64,000 bases of DNA from an uncultured Alphaproteobacteria bacterium (GCA_902607435.1 CACLJX010000009.1:1-64000), one strand, 5' to 3'. Shown: positions 54,530-63,909, counted from the first letter of the stretch. The notes: generated by a model not told the origin, from the sequence alone. Numbers and translations: made by a program.

Positions 54530-55525
54530 TTACATCCAACCTTGTTCTTTATAGTATTTCACTGCACCATCATGCAATGGAGCTGAAAGACCATTAGAGA
54601 TCATTTGTGTTGGATCTAAATTTTTAAAAGCAGGATGAAGTTTTTTAAAATCATCAAGATTTTCAAATACTGCTCTTACAACTTCATAAACTACATCATC
54701 GCCTACATCAGCACTTGAAACAAAAGTTGCCATTACACCAAAAGTAACTGCATCATTTGCTTGTGACGAATAAAATACTCCTGCTGGAATATTTGCAAAT
54801 GCATAGAAAGGATTATCGTTAACTAGACCTTTTTCAACATCTGAATCTAAGTTTACAAAATGTGCACCACATCCATCAATTGCTTGTCCTATAGCACCAT
54901 TAGGAACACCAACAGTGTAGCCTATTGCATCAACTTTACCATCACATAAAGCTCCTACTTGTTCTGAAGAAGTTAATTCTGTTGCTTGTTTGAAATCACT
55001 AATACTTGTACCATGTTTATCCATAAGAACTTCCATTGTTCCACGTTGACCAGATCCAGGATTTCCTATGTTTACAACCTTACCTTTTAGATCACCCCAA
55101 GTATTAATACCAGTGCCTTTACCTGCTATAAGTTGAAAAGGTTCAGGATGTACTGAAAATACAGCACGAAGATTTGAGAATTGTTTACCTTCCCATTTAG
55201 ACGAACCATTAACAGCATGATATTGCCAATCAGATTGTGCTACTCCAAATTGCAATTCACCTTCTTTAATTTGTCCTATATTGTAATTTGATCCACCAGT
55301 AGAAGGCGCTGCACAACGAATTCCATGTTTTCTTCCTTCTTTACGACCTTCTGCTGCTTCTTTATGCACCATACGACAAACAGAATTACCAACAACAAAA
55401 TAAACACCAGTTGGACCTCCTGTTCCAATAGATATAAATTCAGCTGCATTAACAGTTGCAGTTGGAATTATAAAACCAAAAACAATTGCAAAAGATGTTA
55501 TTAAACATAATAAAAAATTTTTCAT
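54530..55525 (-). CDS. TAXI-family TRAP transporter solute-binding protein
   Basis: A 331-residue periplasmic protein with a signal peptide ending near residue 28 (ATVNAAE). The TAXI hallmark EFISIGTGGPTGVYFVVGNSVCRM is at the start of the mature part, followed by CAAPSTGGSNYNIGQIKEGELQFGVAQSDW (in part) near 80 and GKVVNIGNPGSGQRGTMEVL near 150. Substrates of TAXI systems include dicarboxylates and glutamate; not assignable here. The ATG at 55525 has AGGAGGT six bases upstream. Confidence 0.93.
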   Translation of the reverse strand: MKNFLLCLITSFAIVFGFIIPTATVNAAEFISIGTGGPTGVYFVVGNSVCRMVHKEAAEGRKEGRKHGIRCAAPSTGGSNYNIGQIKEGELQFGVAQSDWQYHAVNGSSKWEGKQFSNLRAVFSVHPEPFQLIAGKGTGINTWGDLKGKVVNIGNPGSGQRGTMEVLMDKHGTSISDFKQATELTSSEQVGALCDGKVDAIGYTVGVPNGAIGQAIDGCGAHFVNLDSDVEKGLVNDNPFYAFANIPAGVFYSSQANDAVTFGVMATFVSSADVGDDVVYEVVRAVFENLDDFKKLHPAFKNLDPTQMISNGLSAPLHDGAVKYYKEQGWM

Positions 55526-55612
55526 AAAACCTCCTATTTTAAAAAAAAATAATGATAAATTTAACATTATCAGATTAAATGTCTATTTAATTAAAATAGA
55601 ATTTTTTAAAAA

Positions 55613-56860
55613 ATGGCAAAAATTAAAAAGAATATAGTTGACATAAAAACATCTGCAACACTTGCTATTAATGAATTATCTCAACTTTTAGAAAAAGAAG
55701 GAAAGGAAATTTTTAAATTTGGCTTAGGTCAATCCCCCTTTCCTGTTCCAAAAACTATTGTTGAAGAATTAAAAAAAAACGCAAAACAAAAAAACTATAT
55801 TAACGTCTCAGGATTACTTGAATTAAGAGAGAAGATAGCAGAATATCACTCATTAAAAAATAAAAATAATTATAGTGCTGAAAATGTTATTATAGGACCA
55901 GGTTCAAAAGAATTAATTTTTCAAACACAATTAGTGTTAGATTGTGAAGTTTTACTGCCAAGTCCAAGTTGGGTATCGTATGAACCACAGGCACAAATAC
56001 TAAATAAAAAAATACATTGGATAAAAACTGACTCATCAAATAACTGGCATATAACTCCTAAAGAATTAGATAAAACATGTCAAAATTTACAAGAAGTTGA
56101 AAAATTATTAATTTTAAATTCTCCAAATAACCCGTCTGGTACTACTCATAATAATTTTGAATTATTGTCATCAATTGTAAAAAAAAATAATATGATAGTT
56201 TTATCCGATGAAATATATACTGAGTTAGATTTTTCTGGGAATTATAAATCTATATCACACTTTTGTCCTGAGAGGACAATAATAAGTAGTGGTCTGAGTA
56301 AGTGGTGTGGTGCTGGTGGTTGGCGTATTGGTTCTATTATTTTTCCAAAAGAATTAAACCATATAAAAAATATGGTTAGAACTGTCGCAAGTGAAACTTA
56401 TACTGCTGTTAGTGCGCCTATTCAATTTGCAGCAATTAAAGCCTTTACAGAAGATCATACTCAATATTTAGTTAATTCAAGAAAAATCTTAAAAATTATA
56501 GCTAACTATATTTACAATGAATTAACACAAATTGGTATAAAATGTCAAAAACCTCAGGGTGGTTTTTATATGCTCTGTGATTTTTCTAATGTTATTAAAC
56601 AATCAAATGAGATTTCTGATGGTAAAAGTTTATGCAAAAAAATTTTAAATGAAATTGGTTTTGCGATGTTACCAGGATCTGACTTTGGTTTAGAAAATGA
56701 AATATTAATATCTCGAATAGCATTTGTTGATTTTGACGGAACTAATGCATTAAATTTAATTGAAAATAATAAAAAAATTCCAGATGATTTTTTACAAATA
56801 GCATGTCCAAAAATTATAAAAGGTATAAAAAAATTAAAGGAATGGATTAAAAATAATTAA
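55613..56860 (+). CDS. Class I/II PLP-dependent aminotransferase
   Basis: A 415-residue fold-type I aminotransferase resembling aspartate/aromatic aminotransferases. Visible are FKFGLGQSPFPVPK near 37, NVSGLLELREKIAEYH near 63, NSPNNPSGTTHNN near 168, VLSDEIYTELDFSG near 196 and the Schiff-base Lys in SSGLSKWCGAGGWRIG near 231-246, where the last Arg binds the substrate carboxylate region. Substrate is unknown. It is divergent from the TAXI binding-protein gene. Confidence 0.87.
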   Translation: MAKIKKNIVDIKTSATLAINELSQLLEKEGKEIFKFGLGQSPFPVPKTIVEELKKNAKQKNYINVSGLLELREKIAEYHSLKNKNNYSAENVIIGPGSKELIFQTQLVLDCEVLLPSPSWVSYEPQAQILNKKIHWIKTDSSNNWHITPKELDKTCQNLQEVEKLLILNSPNNPSGTTHNNFELLSSIVKKNNMIVLSDEIYTELDFSGNYKSISHFCPERTIISSGLSKWCGAGGWRIGSIIFPKELNHIKNMVRTVASETYTAVSAPIQFAAIKAFTEDHTQYLVNSRKILKIIANYIYNELTQIGIKCQKPQGGFYMLCDFSNVIKQSNEISDGKSLCKKILNEIGFAMLPGSDFGLENEILISRIAFVDFDGTNALNLIENNKKIPDDFLQIACPKIIKGIKKLKEWIKNN

Positions 56861-57141
56861 ATCTTTATGATAATTAAACTATGCCAACAAAAAACATTAT
56901 CAAAAAAAGAATAAAAATAATTATTAACCAAAGAAATATATTTTTTAAAAAAGTTTTAAAATTTGAATTTTTATTTAAAAAACTAGGTAAAATTAAAATT
57001 AAAACCCCTATTAAAAAAATAATTGAGACTATTTTAGTACCAACCACTAGCCATCTATATAAAATTTTCTTTTATCTAACATAATTTTTTATACTGTATT
57101 CTTACTAATAAAGTAAAACATTATTTATAGATTATTAATAA
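56861..57141. other. Noncoding A+T-rich spacer
   Basis: A 281-base gap between two convergent genes. A 67-codon plus-strand frame (56881-57084) exists but is a Lys/Ile-rich, low-complexity stretch with no Shine-Dalgarno and no family resemblance, so it is not called. No hairpin with a T run, tRNA or repeat was seen. Confidence 0.55.
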
Positions 57142-58293
57142 TTACCCAACAACCAAATCAAGAGTAAGAGATCCCAGTCTTTTACAAGAATTTTTGTTTA
57201 CAATATACGTTTCACCCAAATTCATAGCAGTTTGAGAATTGGTATCCATTAAAATCATATGAAGAAAAAAAACTTGGTTTTTTTTAATATTTATTGGATT
57301 ATCTTTAAATAACATTGGCCAATCCATCCAATTTGGAGAAAATGTTGTACCAAGAGAATAACCACAGGCATTTAGTCTTGCTGTTTTATATTTAGTATTA
57401 TCAACAATTTTTCTGTGTTCTTCAAATATATCTCCCGCTGTATTTCCTTCTCTTAATTTACTTTCGCACGCTTTAAGTGATTCAAAACATATTTTGTGCA
57501 TATCAATATGTTCCTTTTTTGCTTTACCTATAGGTATTGTTCTCATCAAAGCAGAATGATAATGACGATAAACTCCTGCAAATTCCAAGGTTAATTGATC
57601 AATTAAATCTAACTTTCTTCTTCCTGAAAAATATCGACATAAAAGAGCGTTTTTACCGGAACCTATTATGAATTCATTACCTGGATAATCCCCTCCTCCA
57701 GCAAGTATTGAGCCTTGCATAGAAGCTAATATTTTAGATTCATGTTCTCCTGGATGAGATAATTTCCAAGCTTCTTCAAGAGCTTTATCTGCTAATTTCG
57801 CTGCTTTTTTAATATACACGATTTCTTGATTAGATTTTACTAAACGATGCTTCGTTATAAGAAAAGATTCGTCTTGCAAATTTGCAAATTTATTAAGAGA
57901 TTCATTTAACATCATAGCATTTTTCCCAGTCAAACCATAAGATTCGTACTCTACGCCTAAATTTTTATTTTCTAAATTCAATTCTACTAGAATAGATTTA
58001 AGTTCCTCAGCAGGATTACTATTGTCTTTATCAACCCAAATACGAATATCTTTAATATTGGAAGTATTTTGTGCTTGTCGTAAATCAGGAACTCTTGTTA
58101 GCAATATTTTATCACCTAATGAAGTTAAGACTAAACATTGAAAAAAAACATATCCAAAAGTATCGTATCCAGTTAACCAATACATCGACTCTTGACGAAA
58201 CAATAATAATGCATCAAGATTTTTTTCATTCATAGATTTGATGACTTTATTTTCTCTGGATTCAAATTCTTGTACAGTAAAATGCAATGACAT
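57142..58293 (-). CDS. M24-family protein, creatinase/ectoine hydrolase (DoeA)-like
   Basis: A 383-residue pita-bread-fold protein. The N-terminal creatinase domain (NLDALLLFRQESMYWLTGYDT near 25-45) precedes the M24 fold with FIIGSGKNALLCRYF near 218 and LNACGYSLGTTFSPNWMDW near 310. The usual metal ligands are altered: Glu237 in LTLEFAG for the first Asp and Ala248 in HYHSALMRT for the second. Thus it resembles creatinase and DoeA-type amidohydrolases rather than active Xaa-Pro aminopeptidases. A substrate such as an ectoine- or creatine-like amide is inferred. The next gene downstream starts in the same direction. Confidence 0.75.
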   Translation of the reverse strand: MSLHFTVQEFESRENKVIKSMNEKNLDALLLFRQESMYWLTGYDTFGYVFFQCLVLTSLGDKILLTRVPDLRQAQNTSNIKDIRIWVDKDNSNPAEELKSILVELNLENKNLGVEYESYGLTGKNAMMLNESLNKFANLQDESFLITKHRLVKSNQEIVYIKKAAKLADKALEEAWKLSHPGEHESKILASMQGSILAGGGDYPGNEFIIGSGKNALLCRYFSGRRKLDLIDQLTLEFAGVYRHYHSALMRTIPIGKAKKEHIDMHKICFESLKACESKLREGNTAGDIFEEHRKIVDNTKYKTARLNACGYSLGTTFSPNWMDWPMLFKDNPINIKKNQVFFLHMILMDTNSQTAMNLGETYIVNKNSCKRLGSLTLDLVVG

Positions 58294-58300
58294 AATTAAA

Positions 58301-59134
58301 TTAATATTTTCCTATGTTTATAGAATCCTTATATAAAATTTTTTGTAATTCAGTATTAGCTTTATCACGAAGTATTAAATCTTTTTTATTCATTAATGCA
58401 GTTGGTCGTGATGTATGTTTATGATAATTAAATTCATCATTTCCTCTTGCCTGCTGAACATAGGTTTCACCAATGAACTGATCAACATTAGTCCCTATAT
58501 AGCTTTGAATTGCAAAACCAATTCTTTTATTTTTGCTTAAATTTGGTCCTGATCCATGAATAGTCTTTGGATGATGAAGAGATAATTGGCCAGGTTTAAG
58601 AAGAATTGGAACTGTTTCATTGTAAGGAACATTTTCAATTGTTTGACCACGAGTTAATAAATTATCTTCATCAAATGTATCTTTGTGATCTTTAATTTTT
58701 TTTTTGTGAGATCCTGTCCACATCCTCATACATCCATTTTCTTCATTAACATCTGTAATAGCTACCCATGCAGTTATATAATTAAAAGGTTTCCAACCTT
58801 GATATTTGCCATCTTGATGCCAACTAACAAAACCTTTTTTATCAGGTTCTTTAACAAATAATACACTACCAGCAGCTAAAATATTATGACCAATTATACA
58901 TTCTACAGAATCTAAAATTTTATAATTGTGAACAATTTGATCAAAAATAGGAGAATAATAATGAATATTATTTCTATTTAATCCATTTATTTCGTCTGGC
59001 CATTTTTTTTCAACATAATCAATTTCTTTTTTAATTATTTTAACTTGTTCTAAAGATAAAATATCGATAGGAGCTATATAACCATTTTTATTATATTCTT
59101 TAATTTGTTTGTCTGTTAAACTAGTTTTTTTCAT
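58301..59134 (-). CDS. Phytanoyl-CoA dioxygenase (PhyH) family protein
   Basis: A 277-residue Fe(II)/2-oxoglutarate-dependent oxygenase. The iron triad is His106 and Asp108 in SWHQDGKYQGW and His193 in TIHGSGPN, with Arg204 in KRIGFAIQ for the 2-oxoglutarate carboxylate. It lacks the ectoine hydroxylase signature, so the substrate is open. It lies seven bases upstream of the M24 gene on the same strand, so they form a likely operon for a small osmolyte or quaternary amine. Confidence 0.85.
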   Translation of the reverse strand: MKKTSLTDKQIKEYNKNGYIAPIDILSLEQVKIIKKEIDYVEKKWPDEINGLNRNNIHYYSPIFDQIVHNYKILDSVECIIGHNILAAGSVLFVKEPDKKGFVSWHQDGKYQGWKPFNYITAWVAITDVNEENGCMRMWTGSHKKKIKDHKDTFDEDNLLTRGQTIENVPYNETVPILLKPGQLSLHHPKTIHGSGPNLSKNKRIGFAIQSYIGTNVDQFIGETYVQQARGNDEFNYHKHTSRPTALMNKKDLILRDKANTELQKILYKDSINIGKY

Positions 59135-59170
59135 TTAAATTATTACCAACAAAAAAGAGAAATTAATAAA

Positions 59171-59944
59171 TCAATTAAATTTTTTTAATTTACTTAGGGG
59201 GTTAAAGATTAAGCCAGCTTTTTCTAGATTACTTTTTATATTGCTAACAATATCAACAGCGTTTTCACCATCACCATGTACACATATAGTATCGATCTGA
59301 CATGGAATTCTTTTTCCTGAATAACACAATATTGCTTTGTCATTAAGCATGTTTATAATGTTTTGAGTTGCTTCAATCACATTAGATTTTAATGCATGAG
59401 TTTGATCACGTGATACTAGCCGTCCGTTATCTTCATAATTCCTATCAGCAAAAATCTCACAAGCTACTTTAAGGTCAAGATCTTTTCCAGCTTTTTCCAT
59501 TTCTGTCTCAGGTAAAACCATAAAAATTAATTCTCTATTAAATTCTTTTATAGTTTGACCTATAATATATGAAAGTTCGTAATCTTCACAAGCCATATTG
59601 TTTAATGCGCCATGAGGCTTAACATGAGTAAGCGATAATCCTCTAGATTCTGAAATTTCAGAGAGAATGTGTACTTGATCAAAAATTAATTTTTTAATCT
59701 CATTTTTTGTTAAATTAATTCTTTTTCTTCCAAAATTTTCTTTATCAGCAAAACCCGGATGTGCGCCAATACTAACACTATGTTTAATGGCAAGATCCAC
59801 AGTTTTTTTCATTGTTTCTTCATCTCCAGCATGAAACCCACAAGCAATATTAGCAGTATTGATTAATTTCATTAACTCAGGATCATTTTCTGCAGAATGA
59901 TGGAAAGAAGTTTCACCTAAATCACAATTTAAATTAGTTTCCAT
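59171..59944 (-). CDS. pxpA: 5-oxoprolinase subunit PxpA (LamB/YcsF family)
   Basis: A 257-residue TIM-barrel-like protein, one of the three subunits of the ATP-dependent bacterial 5-oxoprolinase that converts pyroglutamate to glutamate. The family opening NLNCDLGETSFHHSAENDPE (in part), ANIACGFHAGDEETM near 31 and GAHPGFADKENFGRKRI near 59 are clear, as are HVKPHGALNNMA and FADRNYEDNGRLVSR. It is divergent from pxpB, an uncommon split; the genes share a 41-base gap. Confidence 0.94.
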   Translation of the reverse strand: METNLNCDLGETSFHHSAENDPELMKLINTANIACGFHAGDEETMKKTVDLAIKHSVSIGAHPGFADKENFGRKRINLTKNEIKKLIFDQVHILSEISESRGLSLTHVKPHGALNNMACEDYELSYIIGQTIKEFNRELIFMVLPETEMEKAGKDLDLKVACEIFADRNYEDNGRLVSRDQTHALKSNVIEATQNIINMLNDKAILCYSGKRIPCQIDTICVHGDGENAVDIVSNIKSNLEKAGLIFNPLSKLKKFN

Positions 59945-59985
59945 GAAAAAATTCCTATTATATATAAGAGTTATACATAATAAAA

Positions 59986-60684
59986 ATGTTTGAAAAAATC
60001 TATAATATTAGTGACCAAGGAATAATTTGTGACTTTGGAAGTGAAATTAATAAGGAGATTAATGCAAAAGTTATAGGTGTATTTAATTATATTAATAAAA
60101 ATTTAAAAGTAAAAAAAGATCTAGGTATTATTAATTGCATACCTTCCTATAACAAGCTTGTTATCCAATACGATCTTTCATTAGTGTCCTCAGTTTCAAT
60201 TATCAAATACATTTCTTCTATTAAAGAGAAATACTTAACTTATCTAAATAATCAGAAAAAATTTGAAATACCTATTTGCTATGATACAGAATATGGACTA
60301 GATCTTGATTCAATCTCAAAGCAAAATAAAATTTGTATAGAAGAAATTATTCATCTTCATAATGAAACAATTTTTTATGTTTATATGATGGGTTTTTTAC
60401 CTGGTTTTCCTTTCATGGGTGATTTGACTAAAAAACTTTTTACTTCTAGATTAAAAACACCTAGAGTTCTTGTACCTGCAAAATCAGTAGCTGTTGTTGA
60501 AAAATTTTGTGCAATTTATCCTTTTGACAGTCCAGGAGGATGGAATATCATAGGGAAAACTCCTTGTAAATTATTTGAAAAAAATAAAAAAAACCCCTCC
60601 CTGCTGAATCCTGGCGCTCAGATAAAGTTTAAATCAATATCTAAGAAAGTTTTTTTGGAACTTGAATCAAAAAACAATGAGTAA
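59986..60684 (+). CDS. pxpB: 5-oxoprolinase subunit PxpB (KipI family)
   Basis: A 232-residue subunit of 5-oxoprolinase, formerly KipI/allophanate hydrolase subunit 1. It shows QYDLSLVSSV near 63, a substrate-binding region FEIPICYDTEYGLDLDSIS near 93 and the highly conserved YMMGFLPGFPFMGDL near 134, then TPRVLVPAKSVAV and FDSPGGWNIIGKTP. Its stop overlaps the pxpC start by eight bases. Confidence 0.93.
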   Translation: MFEKIYNISDQGIICDFGSEINKEINAKVIGVFNYINKNLKVKKDLGIINCIPSYNKLVIQYDLSLVSSVSIIKYISSIKEKYLTYLNNQKKFEIPICYDTEYGLDLDSISKQNKICIEEIIHLHNETIFYVYMMGFLPGFPFMGDLTKKLFTSRLKTPRVLVPAKSVAVVEKFCAIYPFDSPGGWNIIGKTPCKLFEKNKKNPSLLNPGAQIKFKSISKKVFLELESKNNE

Positions 60685-61639
60685 ATACTATTTTCAAGTA
60701 GAACGTGCAGGAGTTCATACAACTTTTCAGGATTTGGGAAGATTTAATGTACAACACTTAGGAATTTGTCCAGGAGGGTCTATGGATAGTAATTTATTAA
60801 AAATTTCAAATAAGCTTGTAAATAATTCATTACAAGAAGGTGTATTGGAGTTTGCTTATCAAGGACCCAGATTGAAACTCATTTCTGGTAATGCAAAAAT
60901 TGCAATTACAGGAAACGTTCATTTTACGATTGAACGACAAAATAATACATCTTTGGGAAAGCAATATAATTGCTTTGAAACTTATATTTTAAAGGAAGGT
61001 GATACATTAGATATTTTAGCAACAAAAAAATCTGTTTATGGTTATTTAAGCATTGAGGGAGGATTTCAATTAAAGAAATTTTACAATAGTGTATCAACTT
61101 TAACCCGTTCTGCTATTGGACCTAATGATGGAAAAAAAATTGACGAAAACTTAAAAATATTTTTTATAAAAAATAATGAAAATAATAATAAAAAAATAGT
61201 TCAATGGAAAAATAATTTCAATGATAATATCATTAGAGTTTTAGAAGGACCGCAATTTCACTATTTTTCTAAACAAAGTATTAATGAATTTTTTTTAAGT
61301 AAATATAAAATAACAAATCATAGCGATCGCATGGGAATGCGTTTAGAGGGACATAAACTTGAAAATATTGTTTCTTCAAATATTGCGTCGGAAGGAATTT
61401 TGAAAGGCGCAATACAAATAACAGGCGATGGTAATCCTATCATTTTAATGGCTGATCATCCTACTATTGGGGGTTATCCTAAAATAGCTACAGTCATATC
61501 GGCTGATTTTGCTAAAGTTACTCAATTGTCTCCAGGAAAGGAAATCATTTTTAAAAAAGTAAAACTTTTAGAAGCCGAAAAATATTTTCATGAACAACAA
61601 GAAATATTAAATAAAATATATCAACAAATTACTATTTAA
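60677..61639 (+). CDS. pxpC: 5-oxoprolinase subunit PxpC (KipA family)
   Basis: A 320-residue 5-oxoprolinase subunit. Marks are VERAGVHTTFQDLGRFNVQHLGICPGGSMD (in part) near 7, YLSIEGGFQ near 122, SDRMGMRLEG near 215 and EGILKGAIQITGDGNPIILMADHPTIGGYPKIATVIS (in part) near 236. The ATG at 60677 is chosen over a TTG at 60662 within pxpB. It ends at a strong bidirectional hairpin. Confidence 0.94.
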   Translation: MSKYYFQVERAGVHTTFQDLGRFNVQHLGICPGGSMDSNLLKISNKLVNNSLQEGVLEFAYQGPRLKLISGNAKIAITGNVHFTIERQNNTSLGKQYNCFETYILKEGDTLDILATKKSVYGYLSIEGGFQLKKFYNSVSTLTRSAIGPNDGKKIDENLKIFFIKNNENNNKKIVQWKNNFNDNIIRVLEGPQFHYFSKQSINEFFLSKYKITNHSDRMGMRLEGHKLENIVSSNIASEGILKGAIQITGDGNPIILMADHPTIGGYPKIATVISADFAKVTQLSPGKEIIFKKVKLLEAEKYFHEQQEILNKIYQQITI

Positions 61640-61656
61640 ATAACCCACAAACAATA

Positions 61657-61684
61657 AAGGGACAATATTTTCATATTGTCCCTT
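61657..61684. terminator. Bidirectional intrinsic terminator
   Basis: AAGGGACAATAT (61657-61668) and ATATTGTCCCTT (61673-61684) form a perfect 12-base stem around a TTTC loop, between the convergent pxpC and branched-chain binding-protein genes. T-rich sequence is modest on both sides, but stem length and position support termination for both transcripts. Confidence 0.75.
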
Positions 61685-61703
61685 ATGATATTGAAATAAA
61701 AAA

Positions 61704-62957
61704 TTACTTTTCAGCCCATGTTGGCATAGGATGTTTTAGTTCACATACAGCTAATTCAAATGGATAAACTGTGCAGTATTTGCCATTTTGCACTTGCATT
61801 AATATTCCTCGAGTTTTTTCATTTTGACCATCTGGCCCAAATTTAACTCCTCGATAAGGAACTATCAAAGAACTAGAATCAATATCTAGATCAACAAGTG
61901 CTTGTCTGATTTTTTCAGAATCTGTTGATCCTGCATTATTGATTGCTTGTGCTAGAGCCATAAATCCCGTGAATGCTCTGGCAGGCACATCTGATAAATC
62001 TCTTCCACCAGAATGCGTTTTAAACAGATCATTAATTTTTCCAATCAATGGAATCGTAGCAGCTAAGTCCGTATTAAATGGAGATCTAGTAATAACTCCT
62101 TCAGCCTTACTACCCATTGTTTCAATAAATTTAGGATCTGTATATCCTGCATTTTGAGCAACAAGTATTTGTGGATTGTAATCCAACTCTTGAGCAGTAT
62201 TTAAAAAGAGATACGCATCAGCTGTATAAGATGAAGGCATTAACACATCTGGGTTCTTAGCTTTAAGTCTTTGAACTTCAGAACTCAGTGATGTTGTTTT
62301 TGCTTTATAACTAATTTTCTCAACAACTTCATATCCTTGTTCTCCTGCCATTGTTTCTTGAGTAGATCCACTGTCTGTCCCCCAAAGAGTATCTTCATGA
62401 AGAATTCCAATAGTTTTTAAATTACCACCTTTACTATTAAAGTCATTTATGAATTCAAACATCAATTGAGTGAATTCTCCATCATGAGGAGTAACTCTAA
62501 AGAAGTATTTGAAACCTCTTTGAGTTAATTTTGGTGAAGTAGATTCTCCATTCACCCATGGTATTTTGGCACGTTCAGTAACCTGACTTGCAGCTCCAGT
62601 AACTGATGAATAATAAGCACCGAACATAGCGTGTACTTTTTCATCTTGAACCATTCTTTCAGTTTCAGCTATACCTGTATCTTGATTCCCACCATGATCT
62701 CCGACGACAATACTAATTTTAGCACCATTTAAACCAGATAAACCTTCTTCTTTTGATAAAGGTATTCCAAGATCATGACTATTATTAATAATATCTAAAG
62801 CAGTTTTAACAGCAGCTACTGCATCTATTCCAACTTGAGCAACGGGCCCAGTTAAAGGATACAGTACTCCTATTTTTACCTCATTTGCATTACTTTGTGT
62901 AATAAGTGATAATGAAAAGCAAACAACAAAGGTAAAACATGTTAATAATTTTTTCAT
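61704..62957 (-). CDS. Branched-chain amino-acid ABC transporter substrate-binding protein (LivJ/urea-type family)
   Basis: A 417-residue Peripla_BP_6 protein with a signal peptide ending near residue 24 (SNANEV). The mature N terminus KIGVLYPLTGPVAQVGIDAVAAVKTALDIIN (in part) and VVGDHGGNQDTGIAETERMV near 80, then FGAYYSSVTGAASQVTERAKIPWVNGES (in part), are typical. The substrate may be branched-chain amino acids or an amide; not decidable. A GGAGGA sits six bases before the ATG at 62957, and a candidate promoter is upstream. It is divergent from the permease gene livH. Confidence 0.9.
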   Translation of the reverse strand: MKKLLTCFTFVVCFSLSLITQSNANEVKIGVLYPLTGPVAQVGIDAVAAVKTALDIINNSHDLGIPLSKEEGLSGLNGAKISIVVGDHGGNQDTGIAETERMVQDEKVHAMFGAYYSSVTGAASQVTERAKIPWVNGESTSPKLTQRGFKYFFRVTPHDGEFTQLMFEFINDFNSKGGNLKTIGILHEDTLWGTDSGSTQETMAGEQGYEVVEKISYKAKTTSLSSEVQRLKAKNPDVLMPSSYTADAYLFLNTAQELDYNPQILVAQNAGYTDPKFIETMGSKAEGVITRSPFNTDLAATIPLIGKINDLFKTHSGGRDLSDVPARAFTGFMALAQAINNAGSTDSEKIRQALVDLDIDSSSLIVPYRGVKFGPDGQNEKTRGILMQVQNGKYCTVYPFELAVCELKHPMPTWAEK

Positions 62958-62984
62958 ATTTCCTCCACTTTGAATAAGATTAAG

Positions 62985-63013
62985 AACATATGACTTGAAT
63001 GAAAATATGTAAA
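62985..63013 (-). promoter_or_regulatory. Candidate promoter of the branched-chain binding-protein gene
   Basis: On the minus strand, -35 TTTACA (63013-63008) and -10 TATGTT (62990-62985) are separated by exactly 17 bases. The inferred start near 62978 leaves a 20-base leader containing GGAGGA. Each box matches the sigma-70 consensus at five and four of six positions. Confidence 0.45.
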
Positions 63014-63042
63014 CATTTAAATCCTTATTTTGAGAGGTTAAA

Positions 63043-63906
63043 TTGACAATTGAGATAATTATTCAAGCAATCATTTCTGGCTTATTAATGGGATTTATTT
63101 ATGCACTAATTGCAGCTGGTTTAAGTTTAATTTTTGGATTAATGGGGATTGTAAATTTTGCACATGGAGAACATCTCATGTTATCTATGTTTTCTTCATT
63201 TTGGTTATGGACTTTACTTGGGTTAGATCCAATTATTTCAATTCCTATTACTATGCTAATTTTAGCTATAAGTGGAATACTGACTCATTATCTTTTAATT
63301 CGATATATTTTAAAAGCAAAAATGATTGTTCAAATTTGTGCAACATTTGGTTTATCTGTTTTTTTGAGATCTCTTGCACAATTCTTATGGACACCTGACT
63401 TTAGAAATGTAGGTAATCCTCTTTTAGAAGGTAGATTAGAAATTGCTGGTATATTTATTGGTCAACCACAATTTTACGCAAGTCTTGTATGTTTATTATC
63501 TTTTTTATTATTATATTTATTCGTAAATAAATCTGAAACTGGTCTAGCGTTACAAGCAACTGCGCAAGATCGTAAAGCAGCAGAAACATTGGGTATAAAT
63601 TCAAATAAAATGTTTGCATTAGGTTGGGCATTGGGTTTGTCATGTGTAAGCATTGCAGGTACAATGATGTCTAACTTTTTTTTTATTTTTCCTGATGTAG
63701 GTGTACATTTTGCACTATTTGCTTTTGTAGCTGTTGCCCTCGGTGGTTTTGGAAGTATTATTGGTTGTTTAATAGCAGGTATTATTATTGGTTTAGTAGA
63801 ATCTTTAGGAGGTTTATTAATCGATCCTTCTTACAAATTACTTTATGTTTTTTTAATTTATTTAATAGTCGTAATTTATCGTCCCCAAGGATTGTTTGGT
63901 AGATAA
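63043..63906 (+). CDS. Branched-chain amino-acid ABC transporter permease, LivH type
   Basis: A 287-residue membrane protein with about eight helices. Hallmarks are GLLMGFIYALIAAGLSLIFGLMGIVNFAHGEHLML (in part) near 13 and GLALQATAQDRKAAETLGINSNKMF near 167, the EAA-like loop, then FVAVALGGFGSIIGCLIAGIIIGLVE near 228. The start is a TTG at 63043 with GAGAGG upstream. The next gene begins three bases after its stop. Confidence 0.92.
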   Translation: MTIEIIIQAIISGLLMGFIYALIAAGLSLIFGLMGIVNFAHGEHLMLSMFSSFWLWTLLGLDPIISIPITMLILAISGILTHYLLIRYILKAKMIVQICATFGLSVFLRSLAQFLWTPDFRNVGNPLLEGRLEIAGIFIGQPQFYASLVCLLSFLLLYLFVNKSETGLALQATAQDRKAAETLGINSNKMFALGWALGLSCVSIAGTMMSNFFFIFPDVGVHFALFAFVAVALGGFGSIIGCLIAGIIIGLVESLGGLLIDPSYKLLYVFLIYLIVVIYRPQGLFGR

Positions 63907-63909
63907 CTA

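Noticed and set aside
56881-57084. A 67-codon plus-strand frame between two convergent genes
   Set aside because: Low-complexity Lys/Ile-rich translation, no ribosome-binding site and no recognisable domain; such frames arise easily in A+T-rich spacer.
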